Positions 13,540 to 19,767 of a DNA stretch of 19,767 nucleotides are shown piece by piece. The stretch is taken from positions 1-19,767 of the forward strand of contig CANQMG010000018.1 in NCBI GenBank assembly GCA_947624925.1. The letters are read 5' to 3'. Origin of the DNA: an uncultured Clostridia bacterium. GTDB taxonomy: Bacteria > Bacillota > Clostridia > TANB77 > CAG-508. Below the pieces are notes generated by a model. It ran no database searches. It was not told the origin of the DNA and saw only the letters and a program-made list of their open reading frames with translations. Positions within the stretch are counted from its first letter, which is position 1; every line of letters begins with the position of its first letter. The position numbers were made by a program, and so were the translations under genes.

Positions 13540-14079
13540 TTAATTTTCGAATGGCATTCCTAATAAAGTTAACAATTCTCTTGCTTCTTCATCAGTTTCA
13601 GCTGTTGTTACAAAAATAATATCCATTCCTCTTAATTTATCAATTTTGTCATACTCTATTTCTGGGAATATTAATTGTTCCTTAACACCCATAGAGTAAT
13701 TTCCTCTACCATCAAATGAATTTTTAGACACCCCTCTAAAATCTCTAACTCTTGGAAGTGCAACATTAAATAATTTATATACAAATTCATACATTTTTTC
13801 TTTTCTTAGTGTTACTTTGCAACCTACCTTAGCACCCTCTCTTAATTTAAATGCTGCTATTGATTTTTTTGCCTTAGTAACAACTGGTCTTTGACCTGTA
13901 ATTATGCTTAAATCATTCATAGCATTATCTAATGATTTAGGATTATCTTTTATATCACCTAAACCAATATTTATAACTACTTTTTCAAGTTTTGGAACTT
14001 GCATAATAGATTTATAATTAAATTTTTTCATTAATGCTGGAACTACTTCTTTTTCATATTGTTCTCTTAGTTTTTCCAT
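13540..14079 (-). CDS. rplE: 50S ribosomal protein L5
   Basis: L5 carries 5S rRNA into the large subunit and forms a bridge to S13. The 179-residue protein has KFNYKSIMQVPKLEKVVINI near 19-38, the RNA-contact segment ITGQRPVVTKAKKSIA, FKLREGAKVGCKVTLR, and the C-terminal MDIIFVTTAETDEEARELL before GMPFEN. ATG is preceded by AAAGGAGA with about 10 bases. It lies 46 bases after rplX. Confidence 0.98.
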   Translation of the reverse strand: MEKLREQYEKEVVPALMKKFNYKSIMQVPKLEKVVINIGLGDIKDNPKSLDNAMNDLSIITGQRPVVTKAKKSIAAFKLREGAKVGCKVTLRKEKMYEFVYKLFNVALPRVRDFRGVSKNSFDGRGNYSMGVKEQLIFPEIEYDKIDKLRGMDIIFVTTAETDEEARELLTLLGMPFEN

Positions 14080-14125
14080 AATGATTTTTTTCTCCTTTCA
14101 TAATTTTTATGTAAAAATTAATCTT

Positions 14126-14434
14126 TTATTTTAGTTTGTTTCCACATTTTTTGCAAACACGTACTTTTCCATTTTCACTTACTTCATAGCCTATTCTTGT
14201 TGGTTTGTTGCATTTTGAACATACAACATTTACTTTTGAACTATGAATAGCACATTCAATAGATATTATTCCACCTTCTTCACCTTGTTTTCTAGGTTTC
14301 TTGTGCTTTTTTCTTATATTAACACCTTTAACAATTATCTTTTCAGTTTTAGGTATTACTTCTAATACTTCTCCTGTTTTTCCTTTATCATTTCCTGATA
14401 AAACTTGAACAGTATCTCCCTTTTTTATTTTCAT
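14126..14434 (-). CDS. rplX: 50S ribosomal protein L24 with C-terminal zinc ribbon
   Basis: L24 starts large-subunit assembly and lies at the tunnel exit. The 102-residue protein has the N-terminal KOW motif (KKGDTVQVLSGNDKGKTGEV, 4-23) and the loop GVNIRKKHKKP. The C-terminal part has C72-x2-C75-x18-C94-x2-C97, a likely zinc ribbon found in many Firmicutes L24 proteins and missing in E. coli. ATG follows AAGGAGG. Confidence 0.98.
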   Translation of the reverse strand: MKIKKGDTVQVLSGNDKGKTGEVLEVIPKTEKIIVKGVNIRKKHKKPRKQGEEGGIISIECAIHSSKVNVVCSKCNKPTRIGYEVSENGKVRVCKKCGNKLK

Positions 14435-14462
14435 CTAGGTTTCGCCTCCTTATAATTTGTTT

Positions 14463-14831
14463 TTATAGTACTTCTGGTGCTAGAGAAATAATTTTCATAT
14501 AATCTCTATCTCTTAATTCTCTTGCTACAGGTCCAAATATACGTGTACCTCTTGGTGTTTTATCATCACGTATAATTACTGCCGCATTTTCATCAAATTT
14601 TAAATAAGAACCATCTGCACGTCTTACACCTTTTTTTGTTCTAACTACAACAGCTTTAACCACATCACCCTTTTGTACAACGCCACCTGGTGTAGCACTT
14701 TTAACTGAAGCAACTATTACATCTCCTATTTCAGCATATTTTCTATAAGATCCACCTAAACATCTGATACACATAATTTCTTTTGCACCAGTATTGTCAG
14801 CTACTTTTAATATTGATTGTTGCTGTACCAT
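14463..14831 (-). CDS. rplN: 50S ribosomal protein L14
   Basis: L14 lies on the intersubunit face and contacts 16S helix 14 and L19. The 122-residue length is standard. Motifs are VADNTGAKEIMCIRCLGG (11-28), the family signature GDVVKAVVVRTKKGVRR near 57-73, and the C-terminal RIFGPVARELRDRDYMKIIS. ATG follows AAGGAGG. It sits 26 bases after rpsQ. Confidence 0.98.
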   Translation of the reverse strand: MVQQQSILKVADNTGAKEIMCIRCLGGSYRKYAEIGDVIVASVKSATPGGVVQKGDVVKAVVVRTKKGVRRADGSYLKFDENAAVIIRDDKTPRGTRIFGPVARELRDRDYMKIISLAPEVL

Positions 14832-14857
14832 TTAGTTTTCCTCCTTTTTTATCTTTA

Positions 14858-15121
14858 TTATTTAATTACTGCTTTTTCCATAATTTCAACAACTCTCCAT
14901 CTTTTTTGTTTTGATAAAGGTCTTGTTTCCATTACTTTTACAGTATCTCCAACTTTGCATTCATTTTGTTCATCATGTGCTTTTAATTTATATGTTCTTT
15001 TTACGATTTTATTGTAAACTTTATGTTTTACGCTAGTTTCAACAGCTACTACAACTGTTTTGTCCATTTTATCAGACACAACTTTACCAATCATAATTTT
15101 GCGAAGATTTCTTTCTCCCAT
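14858..15121 (-). CDS. rpsQ: 30S ribosomal protein S17
   Basis: S17 is a primary 16S rRNA binder with an OB fold. The 87-residue protein has RKIMIGKVVSDKMDKTVVVA (7-26), HKVYNKIVKRTYKLKAHDE and the closing motif GDTVKVMETRPLSKQKRWR followed by VVEIMEKA. ATG follows AAAAGGAGG. The 128-base gap from rpmC holds a long TTAGNNN inverted repeat whose 3' arm ends just before this ribosome site. Confidence 0.98.
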   Translation of the reverse strand: MGERNLRKIMIGKVVSDKMDKTVVVAVETSVKHKVYNKIVKRTYKLKAHDEQNECKVGDTVKVMETRPLSKQKRWRVVEIMEKAVIK

Positions 15122-15140
15122 TACTTGTTTTCCTCCTTTT

Positions 15141-15249
15141 CTAGAGGTTAGTCGTTAGAGGTTAGCTGTTAGATTTACCTTTTAAGAATTTACCTTTTAT
15201 TGATTAACTCTTCTTTTCTAACTTCTAATTCCTAATTTCCAACTTCTAA
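15141..15249. repeat. TTAGNNN heptad inverted repeat in the rpmC-rpsQ spacer
   Basis: The plus-strand left arm (15141-15174) has a 7-base period, with units such as TTAGAGG and TTAGTCG in tandem. The minus strand of the right arm (about 15216-15249) has units TTAGAAG, TTGGAAA and TTAGGAA in the same phase. The arms pair imperfectly at the TTAG cores. The right arm abuts the rpmC stop codon, and the left arm ends 2-3 bases before AAAAGGAGG. The loop carries a 12-base direct repeat ATTTACCTTTTA (15173-15184 and 15188-15199). Confidence 0.7.
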
Positions 15250-15450
15250 TTATTTGTTTTCTTCTAATTTACGTTCAGTTAAAACTGTATTAATTCTTGC
15301 AATGTCTTTCTTAACCTCTTTTATTTTCATAGGATTATCTAAGCTATTTGTAGCTAAATTAAATCTCAATTTAAATAATTCAGTTTTTAATTCACTTAAC
15401 TCTTTTTCTAGTTCTGGTGAAGACATTTCTTTTATTTTATTTATCTTCAT
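15250..15450 (-). CDS. rpmC: 50S ribosomal protein L29
   Basis: L29 lies at the tunnel exit next to L23 and helps dock the signal recognition particle and trigger factor. The 66-residue product MKINKIKEMSSPELEKELSE has the usual two-helix pattern with LKTELFKLRFNLATNSLDNP. I chose the ATG at 15450. Alternatives are ATG at 15453 and GTG at 15462. AGGTGGTGA, lying inside the end of rplP, gives the best spacing to 15450, and the resulting length matches the family. The start overlaps the rplP stop by 14 bases, implying coupling. Confidence 0.95.
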   Translation of the reverse strand: MKINKIKEMSSPELEKELSELKTELFKLRFNLATNSLDNPMKIKEVKKDIARINTVLTERKLEENK

Positions 15451-15880
15451 CATTATCACCACCTACTTCAATTTCTTTAGCAACAAATTTAGCTTTTACT
15501 GGTAGTTTATTAGCTGCAAGTCTCATTGCTTCTCTTGCTACTTCTTCTGGTACTCCTGCAAGTTCAAACATAACTCTTCCTGGTTTTACAACAGCTACCC
15601 AATATTCTGGTGCTCCTTTACCTTTACCCATACGAGTTTCTGCAGGCTTTTTAGTAATTGGTTTGTCTGGGAATATCTTAATCCAAACTTTACCACCTCT
15701 TTTTATATAACGAGTCATAGCAATACGAGCTGCCTCTATTTGGTTAGACTTAATTAGTCCTGCTTCTAAAGCTTGTAGTCCATACTCTCCATCAGTAACT
15801 AAATTTCCTCTTGTTGCTTTTCCTCTATTTCTTCCTTTTTGCATTTTTCTATATTTTGTTCTTTTTGGCATTAATGGCAT
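15437..15880 (-). CDS. rplP: 50S ribosomal protein L16
   Basis: L16 binds near the A site and the GTPase centre. The 147-residue protein has MPKRTKYRKMQKGRNRGKAT, LEAGLIKSNQIEAARIAMTR, the basic loop KRGGKVWIKIFPDKPITKKP, and ETRMGKGKGAPEYWVAVVKP, all diagnostic. ATG at 15880 overlaps the rpsC stop as TAATG, with GGGGGAG inside rpsC as ribosome site. A second ATG three codons on is possible. The C-terminus has a short acidic tail GGDNDEDK. Confidence 0.97.
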   Translation of the reverse strand: MPLMPKRTKYRKMQKGRNRGKATRGNLVTDGEYGLQALEAGLIKSNQIEAARIAMTRYIKRGGKVWIKIFPDKPITKKPAETRMGKGKGAPEYWVAVVKPGRVMFELAGVPEEVAREAMRLAANKLPVKAKFVAKEIEVGGDNDEDK

Positions 15881-16536
15881 TATTCTTCTCCCCCTTCTGC
15901 TTTTTTAGTTGGAAGAACTTCTCCTTTATATATCCAAACTTTAACACCGATTTTTCCGTATGTAGTATCAGCTTCGTAGAATCCATAATCTATATCTGCT
16001 CTTAAAGTTTGAAGAGGAATAGTACCTTCTTTATAGAATTCAGTTCTAGCCATATCAGCTCCACCTAATCTTCCAGATACTGAAGTTTTTATTCCTAAAG
16101 CTCCAGCTTTCATTGTTTTTTGCATAGCTTGTTTCATAGCTCTTCTGAATGATATTCTTCTTTCTAATTGTGCACATATATTTTCTGCAACTAATTGTGC
16201 ATCTAAGTCAATATCTTTTACCTCAACAATGTTTAGATTAACCTCTTTGTTAATCATTTTCTCTAATTCTTTCTTTAAAGTTTCTGCTATAGCTCCACCT
16301 TTTCCAATAACCAATCCAGGTTTTGCTGTATAAACATTTACTCTTACGAATTTAGCAGTTCTTTCTATTTCTATTTTAGAAATACCACTAATAAATAATT
16401 TTTTCTTAACATATTCACGGATTTTATGGTCTTCAACTAAATAATCACTAAAGTTTTTAGAATCTGCATACCATTTTGAATTCCAATCTTTAATAACACC
16501 AACTCTTAACCCATGTGGATGCATTTTTTGTCCCAT
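15880..16536 (-). CDS. rpsC: 30S ribosomal protein S3
   Basis: S3 forms part of the mRNA entry channel and helicase. The 218-residue protein starts GQKMHPHGLRVGVIKDWNSK and has the KH domain GXXG loop VIGKGG (76-81). The C-terminal domain carries RRAMKQAMQKTMKAGALGIK, SGRLGGADMAR and TEFYKEGTIPLQTLRADIDY. ATG follows AAAGGAGG. It overlaps rplP at its stop codon. Confidence 0.98.
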   Translation of the reverse strand: MGQKMHPHGLRVGVIKDWNSKWYADSKNFSDYLVEDHKIREYVKKKLFISGISKIEIERTAKFVRVNVYTAKPGLVIGKGGAIAETLKKELEKMINKEVNLNIVEVKDIDLDAQLVAENICAQLERRISFRRAMKQAMQKTMKAGALGIKTSVSGRLGGADMARTEFYKEGTIPLQTLRADIDYGFYEADTTYGKIGVKVWIYKGEVLPTKKAEGGEE

Positions 16537-16583
16537 GTTAAAAATCCTCCTTTTCTTAATAATTCTTAAGGTTTTACCTCTTT

Positions 16584-16937
16584 TTATTGTCTTTCTTTTA
16601 ATACTATTGTTATATGACTTGTTCTTTTTCTAATTCTAACAGCAGAACCTTTTGCTGCTGGTCTTATTCTCTTTAGAGTAGGTCCTTGGTTAGCATAAAT
16701 TTGATCCACATACAAATTACTACTTGTCATATTATGATTGTTTTGCGCATTTGCAATCGCAGATTTTAATAATTTTTCTATTATATCAGATGCAGCTTTT
16801 GGTGTGAATTTAAGTATAGCTAAAGCTTCATCAACATCTTTTCCTCTTATTAAATCTGCAACAATTTTAATTTTTCTTGCTGAAATTCTTGCATATTTAA
16901 GTGTAGCTTTCGCCTCTAATACTGCTACTTCTTCCAT
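16584..16937 (-). CDS. rplV: 50S ribosomal protein L22
   Basis: L22 has a globular surface domain and a long beta-hairpin that lines the exit tunnel and contacts all six 23S domains. The 117-residue protein has KYARISARKIKIVADLIRGK (14-33), ILKFTPKAASDIIEKLLKSA and the hairpin segment with GPTLKRIRPAAKGSAVRIRK. The tip is a site of macrolide resistance in other bacteria; nothing odd is visible there. ATG lies after GGAGGAAAGGAACAG. Confidence 0.98.
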   Translation of the reverse strand: MEEVAVLEAKATLKYARISARKIKIVADLIRGKDVDEALAILKFTPKAASDIIEKLLKSAIANAQNNHNMTSSNLYVDQIYANQGPTLKRIRPAAKGSAVRIRKRTSHITIVLKERQ

Positions 16938-16975
16938 CTGTTCCTTTCCTCCTTGTTATTAATTTTAATTCATTA

Positions 16976-17248
16976 TTATTTAGATGATTTTGCTCCTGCA
17001 TGACCTTTAAAAGTTCTAGTAGGTGCGAATTCGCCTAACTTATGTCCTATCATCTCTTCAGTAATATATACTGGCACATGTTTTCTACCATCATGTACAG
17101 CTATGGTGTGTCCAACTAATTGTGGATATATTGTAGATGCTCTTGACCATGTTTTTAATACTTCTTTTTTTCCTGTCTCGTTCATAGCTTCAACTCTTTT
17201 TAATAATTCTGGAGCTATAAATGGTTGTTTTTTACTTGATCTTGACAT
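16976..17248 (-). CDS. rpsS: 30S ribosomal protein S19
   Basis: S19 lies in the 30S head with S13 and forms intersubunit bridges. The 90-residue protein shows SRASTIYPQLVGHTIAVHDG (36-55), RKHVPVYITEEMIGHKLGEF and the tail APTRTFKGHAGAKSSK, all standard. ATG follows AAAGGGAGG. The 118-base gap from rplB contains a TTAGNNN inverted repeat; in most bacteria rplB and rpsS are separated by only a few tens of bases. Confidence 0.98.
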   Translation of the reverse strand: MSRSSKKQPFIAPELLKRVEAMNETGKKEVLKTWSRASTIYPQLVGHTIAVHDGRKHVPVYITEEMIGHKLGEFAPTRTFKGHAGAKSSK

Positions 17249-17266
17249 TAACTATTTCCTCCCTTT

Positions 17267-17363
17267 CTAGATATTAGATGTTGGAGGTTAGACAAACTAT
17301 TTCTAAAATTTTATAATTTTTACATAATTTTCTAACTTCAAACTTCTAATTTCTAATTTCCAA
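17267..17363. repeat. TTAGNNN heptad inverted repeat in the rplB-rpsS spacer
   Basis: The plus left arm (17267-17293) reads in units such as CTAGATA, TTAGATG and TTGGAGG. The minus strand of the right arm (17330-17363) reads TTGGAAA, TTAGAAA and TTAGAAG with the same 7-base phase. The right arm lies within 4 bases of the rplB stop. The left arm ends a few bases before the rpsS ribosome site AAAGGGAGG. The layout is the same as in the rpmC-rpsQ spacer. Confidence 0.65.
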
Positions 17364-17366
17364 ATT

Positions 17367-18194
17367 TTATTTTCTTCTCTTAACAATAAACTTATCAGAT
17401 TGTTTATTTTTCTTTCTTGTTTTATATCCAAGTGCTGGTTTGCCCCAAGGAGTAAGTGGTCCTGGACGTCCAACTGGTGCTCTACCTTCACCACCACCAT
17501 GAGGGTGATCTACTGGGTTCATAACAGAACCTCTAACTGTAGGACGAATACCCATATGTCTTTTTCTTCCAGCTTTTCCTAAATTGATATTTTCATGATC
17601 TGAATTTCCTACTATTCCTATTGTAGCTCTACATCTAGTAAGAACTAATCTCATTTCTCCAGATGGTAATCTTACATGTGAATATTTACCTTCTTTAGCC
17701 ATAAGTTGTGCTCCTTGTCCTGCAGCTCTTACCATTTTTCCACCTTGACCTGGATTTAATTCTATATTGTGTATCATAGTTCCAACTGGTATGTTTTCAA
17801 TAGGCATACAATTTCCTGGTTTTACATCAACATTTGTACCAGATATAACTTTATCTCCATCAGTTAAACCTTGTGGAGCTAAAATGTAACTTAAAGTTCC
17901 ATCTTCATATTTAATTAAAGCAATATTACTGCTACGATTTGGATCATATTCTATACCAATAACTGTTGCAAACATATCATCTTTATTTCTTTTAAAATCT
18001 ATAATTCTATATTTTTGTCTGTTTCCGCCACCTTGATGTCTAACTGTTATTCTACCATAAGAATTTCTTCCTGATTTTTCTTTTTTCTTTGTAAGTAAAG
18101 ATTTTTCAGGAGTTTTCTTTGTAATTTCTTCGTAAGTAGAAACTGTCATATTTCTTCTTGATGGTGTATAAGCATTAAATCTCTTTATTCCCAT
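17367..18194 (-). CDS. rplB: 50S ribosomal protein L2
   Basis: L2 is needed for subunit association and peptidyl-transferase activity. The 275-residue protein has the OB and SH3-like RNA-binding core (about 60-200: SYGRITVRHQGGGNRQKYRI, LAPQGLTDGDKV) and the conserved C-terminal NPVDHPHGGGEGRAPVGRPG, with the key histidine within HPHGGGEG (230-237). The N-terminus MGIKRFNAYTPSRRNMT fixes the start. No Shine-Dalgarno lies at normal distance: the nearest GAGG is about 42 bases upstream, beyond a small hairpin. A 323-base spacer separates it from rplW, which is unusual for this operon. Confidence 0.98.
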   Translation of the reverse strand: MGIKRFNAYTPSRRNMTVSTYEEITKKTPEKSLLTKKKEKSGRNSYGRITVRHQGGGNRQKYRIIDFKRNKDDMFATVIGIEYDPNRSSNIALIKYEDGTLSYILAPQGLTDGDKVISGTNVDVKPGNCMPIENIPVGTMIHNIELNPGQGGKMVRAAGQGAQLMAKEGKYSHVRLPSGEMRLVLTRCRATIGIVGNSDHENINLGKAGRKRHMGIRPTVRGSVMNPVDHPHGGGEGRAPVGRPGPLTPWGKPALGYKTRKKNKQSDKFIVKRRK

Positions 18195-18335
18195 TTTTAC
18201 TTTAAAACTTTAAAAACTCGTTTTTAAAAGTTTTATCCTCACTTTCTTTTTTCATATTTACGGATATTTTTCCTGCTCCGTATAACAGATATTCTTTATT
18301 ATCCTGGTAATTTCCAGATAAATATAAATTAATAT

Positions 18336-18434
18336 TGAATAATGAAAATTGAATAGTGAATAATTAAATGTACTTATTATAGCAATATTTTAAATTTGAT
18401 TATCAATTATTCATTTTTCACTATTAATTATTCA
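18336..18434. repeat. Imperfect 32-base inverted repeat in the rplW-rplB spacer
   Basis: The left arm (18336-18367, starting TGAATAATGAAAATTGAA) and the minus strand of the right arm (18403-18434, starting TGAATAATTAATAGTGAA) agree in about 25 of 32 positions. The loop is 35 bases and contains TGCTATAAT on the minus strand. It looks like a small MITE-like or palindromic intergenic element, though no target-site duplication was identified. Confidence 0.6.
18376..18406 (-). promoter_or_regulatory. Possible internal promoter upstream of rplB
   Basis: On the minus strand, TGC-TATAAT (plus 18376-18384) is an extended -10 with a perfect hexamer. TTGATA (plus 18401-18406) is a plausible -35, but the spacer is 19 bases. 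The TG extension could compensate. It would start RNA near 18369, about 175 bases ahead of rplB. It lies inside the 32-base inverted repeat. Confidence 0.4.
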
Positions 18435-18445
18435 TTGCGACACAA

Positions 18446-18520
18446 GTCGTACATTATGTTGTACGTTGATTATATTTTTATCCGAAGGTTAACGAAGTTA
18501 GACGATGCTTATAATTTCTA
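18446..18520. repeat. TTCGTTAA-family repeat after rplW
   Basis: The right half (18484-18520) matches 12070-12106 at 32 of 37 positions. Further left, CGTTGA and TTTTAT blocks align with the rplF-rplR copy after a short indel. In this copy the partner arm is more diverged and includes a perfect CGTACA/TGTACG hairpin (18448-18465). It directly overlaps the rplW stop codon region. Confidence 0.55.
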
Positions 18521-18865
18521 TGCGCCCATAAATTCATCAATAGAATCCTTATACTTCTTAGAAATTTTAACTTCTTTTCCACCTTTTGAAAGGTAACTTT
18601 TTTCGCTTGGATTTGTATCAATTGATACAATAGCCTTTTTCCAATCAGATGTCATTCCTATATGTCCATTAACTCTTTTTTCTTTTCCCTTAACTGTCAT
18701 TGTATTAACTTTTAATACTTTTACTTCAAATAATTTTTCAACAGCTTTTGCTATTTCTATTTTTGTAGCTTTTTTATTAACTTCAAAGGTATACTTTCCT
18801 TCTTGAATTGCATCACCACTTTTTTCTGTAACTATTGGTCTAACTATAATTTCTTCTGGTTTCAT
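18518..18865 (-). CDS. rplW: 50S ribosomal protein L23
   Basis: L23 sits at the tunnel exit and docks trigger factor and the signal recognition particle. The 115-residue protein has PEEIIVRPIVTEKS (3-16), YTFEVNKKATKIEIAKAVEK, LFEVKVLKVNTM and DWKKAIVSI. It is roughly 15-20 residues longer than the usual form of about 96, with a C-terminal extension ending KKYKDSIDEFMGA. ATG at 18865 overlaps the rplD stop as TAATG, with GGAGGTG inside rplD as ribosome site, so the two are translationally coupled. Confidence 0.97.
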   Translation of the reverse strand: MKPEEIIVRPIVTEKSGDAIQEGKYTFEVNKKATKIEIAKAVEKLFEVKVLKVNTMTVKGKEKRVNGHIGMTSDWKKAIVSIDTNPSEKSYLSKGGKEVKISKKYKDSIDEFMGA

Positions 18866-19488
18866 TATGCGTACACCTCCTCTAATTTTTTAATAGTATC
18901 TAATGTAACAACAAGATTATTATATTTTAATAAATCATATACATTTATTGTATTTACTAATGTTGTTTTTACATCTTTAATATTTCTTGCTGATTTTTGA
19001 ACAAATTCATTTTTCTCAGGTAATAATATTAAAGTTTTTCCTGATACTTTTAAATTATTTAATGCTGTTACCATATTTTTAGTTTTAATTTCATTAAATG
19101 GTATTTTATCAACAACAACTAATGATTGTTCTAAAACTTTCATACTTAGCATTGATTTTACAGCTAATCTTCTTTCTTTTCTGTTTACTCTATATCTATA
19201 ATCACGTGGTTTTGGTCCTAGAGCAATACCACCTTTTATCCATTGTGGAGCACGTATACTTCCTTGTCTTGCTCTACCAGTTCCCTTTTGTTTCCAAGGT
19301 TTCTTTCCACCACCAGATACTTCTGATCTAGTTTTTGTGTTTTGTGTACCTTGTCTTTGGTTAGCTTGATAATTTACAAGAACTGTATGTATTATATTTT
19401 CATTTGGTTCTATTCCAAATATTTCTTCTTTTAAATCGATATCGCTAACTTTTTTACCTTCTATATTATATACATCTATTTTAGGCAT
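18865..19488 (-). CDS. rplD: 50S ribosomal protein L4
   Basis: L4 binds 23S rRNA, and its extended loop reaches into the exit tunnel. The 207-residue protein has NQRQGTQNTKTRSEVSGGG, the loop PWKQKGTGRARQGSIRAPQW and GGIALGPKPRDYRYRVNRKE, all typical, then a globular C-terminal half. In E. coli L4 represses the S10 operon; no leader target lies in this window. ATG follows AAAGGAGG, 16 bases after rplC. Confidence 0.98.
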   Translation of the reverse strand: MPKIDVYNIEGKKVSDIDLKEEIFGIEPNENIIHTVLVNYQANQRQGTQNTKTRSEVSGGGKKPWKQKGTGRARQGSIRAPQWIKGGIALGPKPRDYRYRVNRKERRLAVKSMLSMKVLEQSLVVVDKIPFNEIKTKNMVTALNNLKVSGKTLILLPEKNEFVQKSARNIKDVKTTLVNTINVYDLLKYNNLVVTLDTIKKLEEVYA

Positions 19489-19504
19489 CTTATTTCCTCC
19501 TTTC

Positions 19505-19767
19505 CTAAGCTTTCTTTACTGATGTTTTAATTTTTAGTATTGCACCTTTTACTCCTGGAACACTACCTTTTACTAATATTACATTTTTATCTAAATCTAC
19601 TCTTACAACATCTAAATTTTGTATTGTAACTGTTTGAACTCCCATATGTCCTGGAAGTTTCTTTCCTTTAAATACTCTTCCTGGAGTTGAAGTTGGTCCC
19701 ATTGAACCTGGTCTTCTATGATACATAGAACCATGTCCCATAGGTCCTCTATGTTGTCCATGACGTT
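19505..19767 (-). CDS. rplC: 50S ribosomal protein L3, C-terminal part
   Basis: L3 is an early assembly protein whose loop approaches the peptidyl-transferase centre. Only the last 87 or so residues are present; the reading frame stays open through the window edge, reading RHGQHRGPMGHGSMYHRRPG before GSMGPTSTPGRVFKGKKLPG and HMGVQTVTIQNL. These match the conserved L3 central loop and C-terminal barrel. Any ATG inside this part is internal. The 5' part and upstream rpsJ are expected to the right of the window. Confidence 0.96.
   Translation of the reverse strand, partial: RHGQHRGPMGHGSMYHRRPGSMGPTSTPGRVFKGKKLPGHMGVQTVTIQNLDVVRVDLDKNVILVKGSVPGVKGAILKIKTSVKKA

Larger units (their letters stand above)
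18195..18517. other. Unusually long rplW-rplB spacer rich in inverted repeats
   Basis: There is no ORF with a ribosome site on either strand. In mRNA order it holds: a TTCGTTAA-family repeat just after rplW, a CGTACA/TGTACG hairpin (18448-18465), a 32-base inverted repeat (18336-18434) whose loop has a possible promoter, a CTGG/CCAG hairpin (18304-18317), a TACGGA/TCCGTA hairpin (18259-18282), and a CTTTAAAAA/TTTTTAAAG hairpin (18208-18230) next to rplB. It could be stacked mobile repeats or a regulatory leader for rplB. Confidence 0.6.

Noticed and set aside
14817..15017. Plus-strand ORFs opposite ribosomal genes (for example also 11448-11663, 15417-15710, 19098-19331)
   Set aside because: They lie antisense to strongly conserved coding sequence, have no ribosome sites, and have the hydrophobic composition expected from AT-rich reverse strands.
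15451..15462. GTG start for rpmC at 15462
   Set aside because: The ribosome-site-like AGGTGGTGA overlaps it; the ATG at 15450 gives a 66-residue protein of normal length and N-terminus.
5311..17363. TTAGNNN arrays considered as CRISPR or telomere-like repeats
   Set aside because: Units are 7 bases with no unique spacers of constant length, no cas genes are nearby, and the units are degenerate and arranged as inverted arms in mRNA spacers.

Overview
The window is very AT-rich and comes from a spore-forming member of the Firmicutes, most likely class Clostridia. The evidence is a forespore sigma-G gene, zinc-binding forms of S14, S4, L36 and L24, the alpha-operon order infA-rpmJ-rpsM-rpsK-rpsD-rpoA-rplQ, and an L17 carrying an internal insertion of the kind I recall from Lachnospiraceae-like Clostridia. 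Species cannot be named from sequence alone.

Layout. Bases 1-540 hold no convincing protein gene. They contain a perfect-consensus leftward sigma-A promoter (94-122) for a transcript leaving the window, several AT-rich stem-loops, and a terminator hairpin (463-502). Bases 540-2219 (minus) encode a secreted, probably sortase-anchored, beta-helix-like surface protein. Its upstream region (2220-2525) holds a well-formed sigma-A promoter and a small ORF with a strong Shine-Dalgarno site. That ORF is interrupted by 19 tandem CA dinucleotides, which looks like a contingency (phase-variable) locus. Bases 2613-3746 (plus) hold a forespore-type promoter, sigG and a YlmC/YmxH-like PRC-barrel gene. A bidirectional terminator (3758-3791) separates them from the ribosomal cluster that converges on them.

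Bases 3797-19767 (minus) are the merged S10-spc-alpha ribosomal cluster, read right to left: rplC (cut by the window edge), rplD, rplW, rplB, rpsS, rplV, rpsC, rplP, rpmC, rpsQ, rplN, rplX, rplE, rpsN, rpsH, rplF, rplR, rpsE, rplO, secY, adk, map, infA, rpmJ, rpsM, rpsK, rpsD, rpoA, rplQ. The genes build both ribosomal subunits, start translation (IF1), process nascent proteins (methionine aminopeptidase), export them (SecY), supply adenylate balance (Adk) and provide the RNA polymerase alpha subunit. rpmD (L30), normally between rpsE and rplO, is absent. A perfect-consensus sigma-A promoter inside the 3' end of map probably gives infA and the alpha operon their own transcript.

The most unusual features are non-coding. 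(1) The (CA)19 tract lies in a translated-looking ORF ahead of the surface-protein gene. (2) Several spacers inside the ribosomal cluster carry long inverted repeats built from 7-bp TTAGNNN units. One arm lies near the upstream stop codon and the other just ahead of the next Shine-Dalgarno site. (3) A second inverted-repeat family (TTCGTTAA type) occurs after both rplW and rplF. (4) A 323-bp rplW-rplB spacer holds nested repeats and a possible internal promoter. (5) The two perfect-consensus promoters both appear to start RNAs whose first nucleotides form a hairpin.
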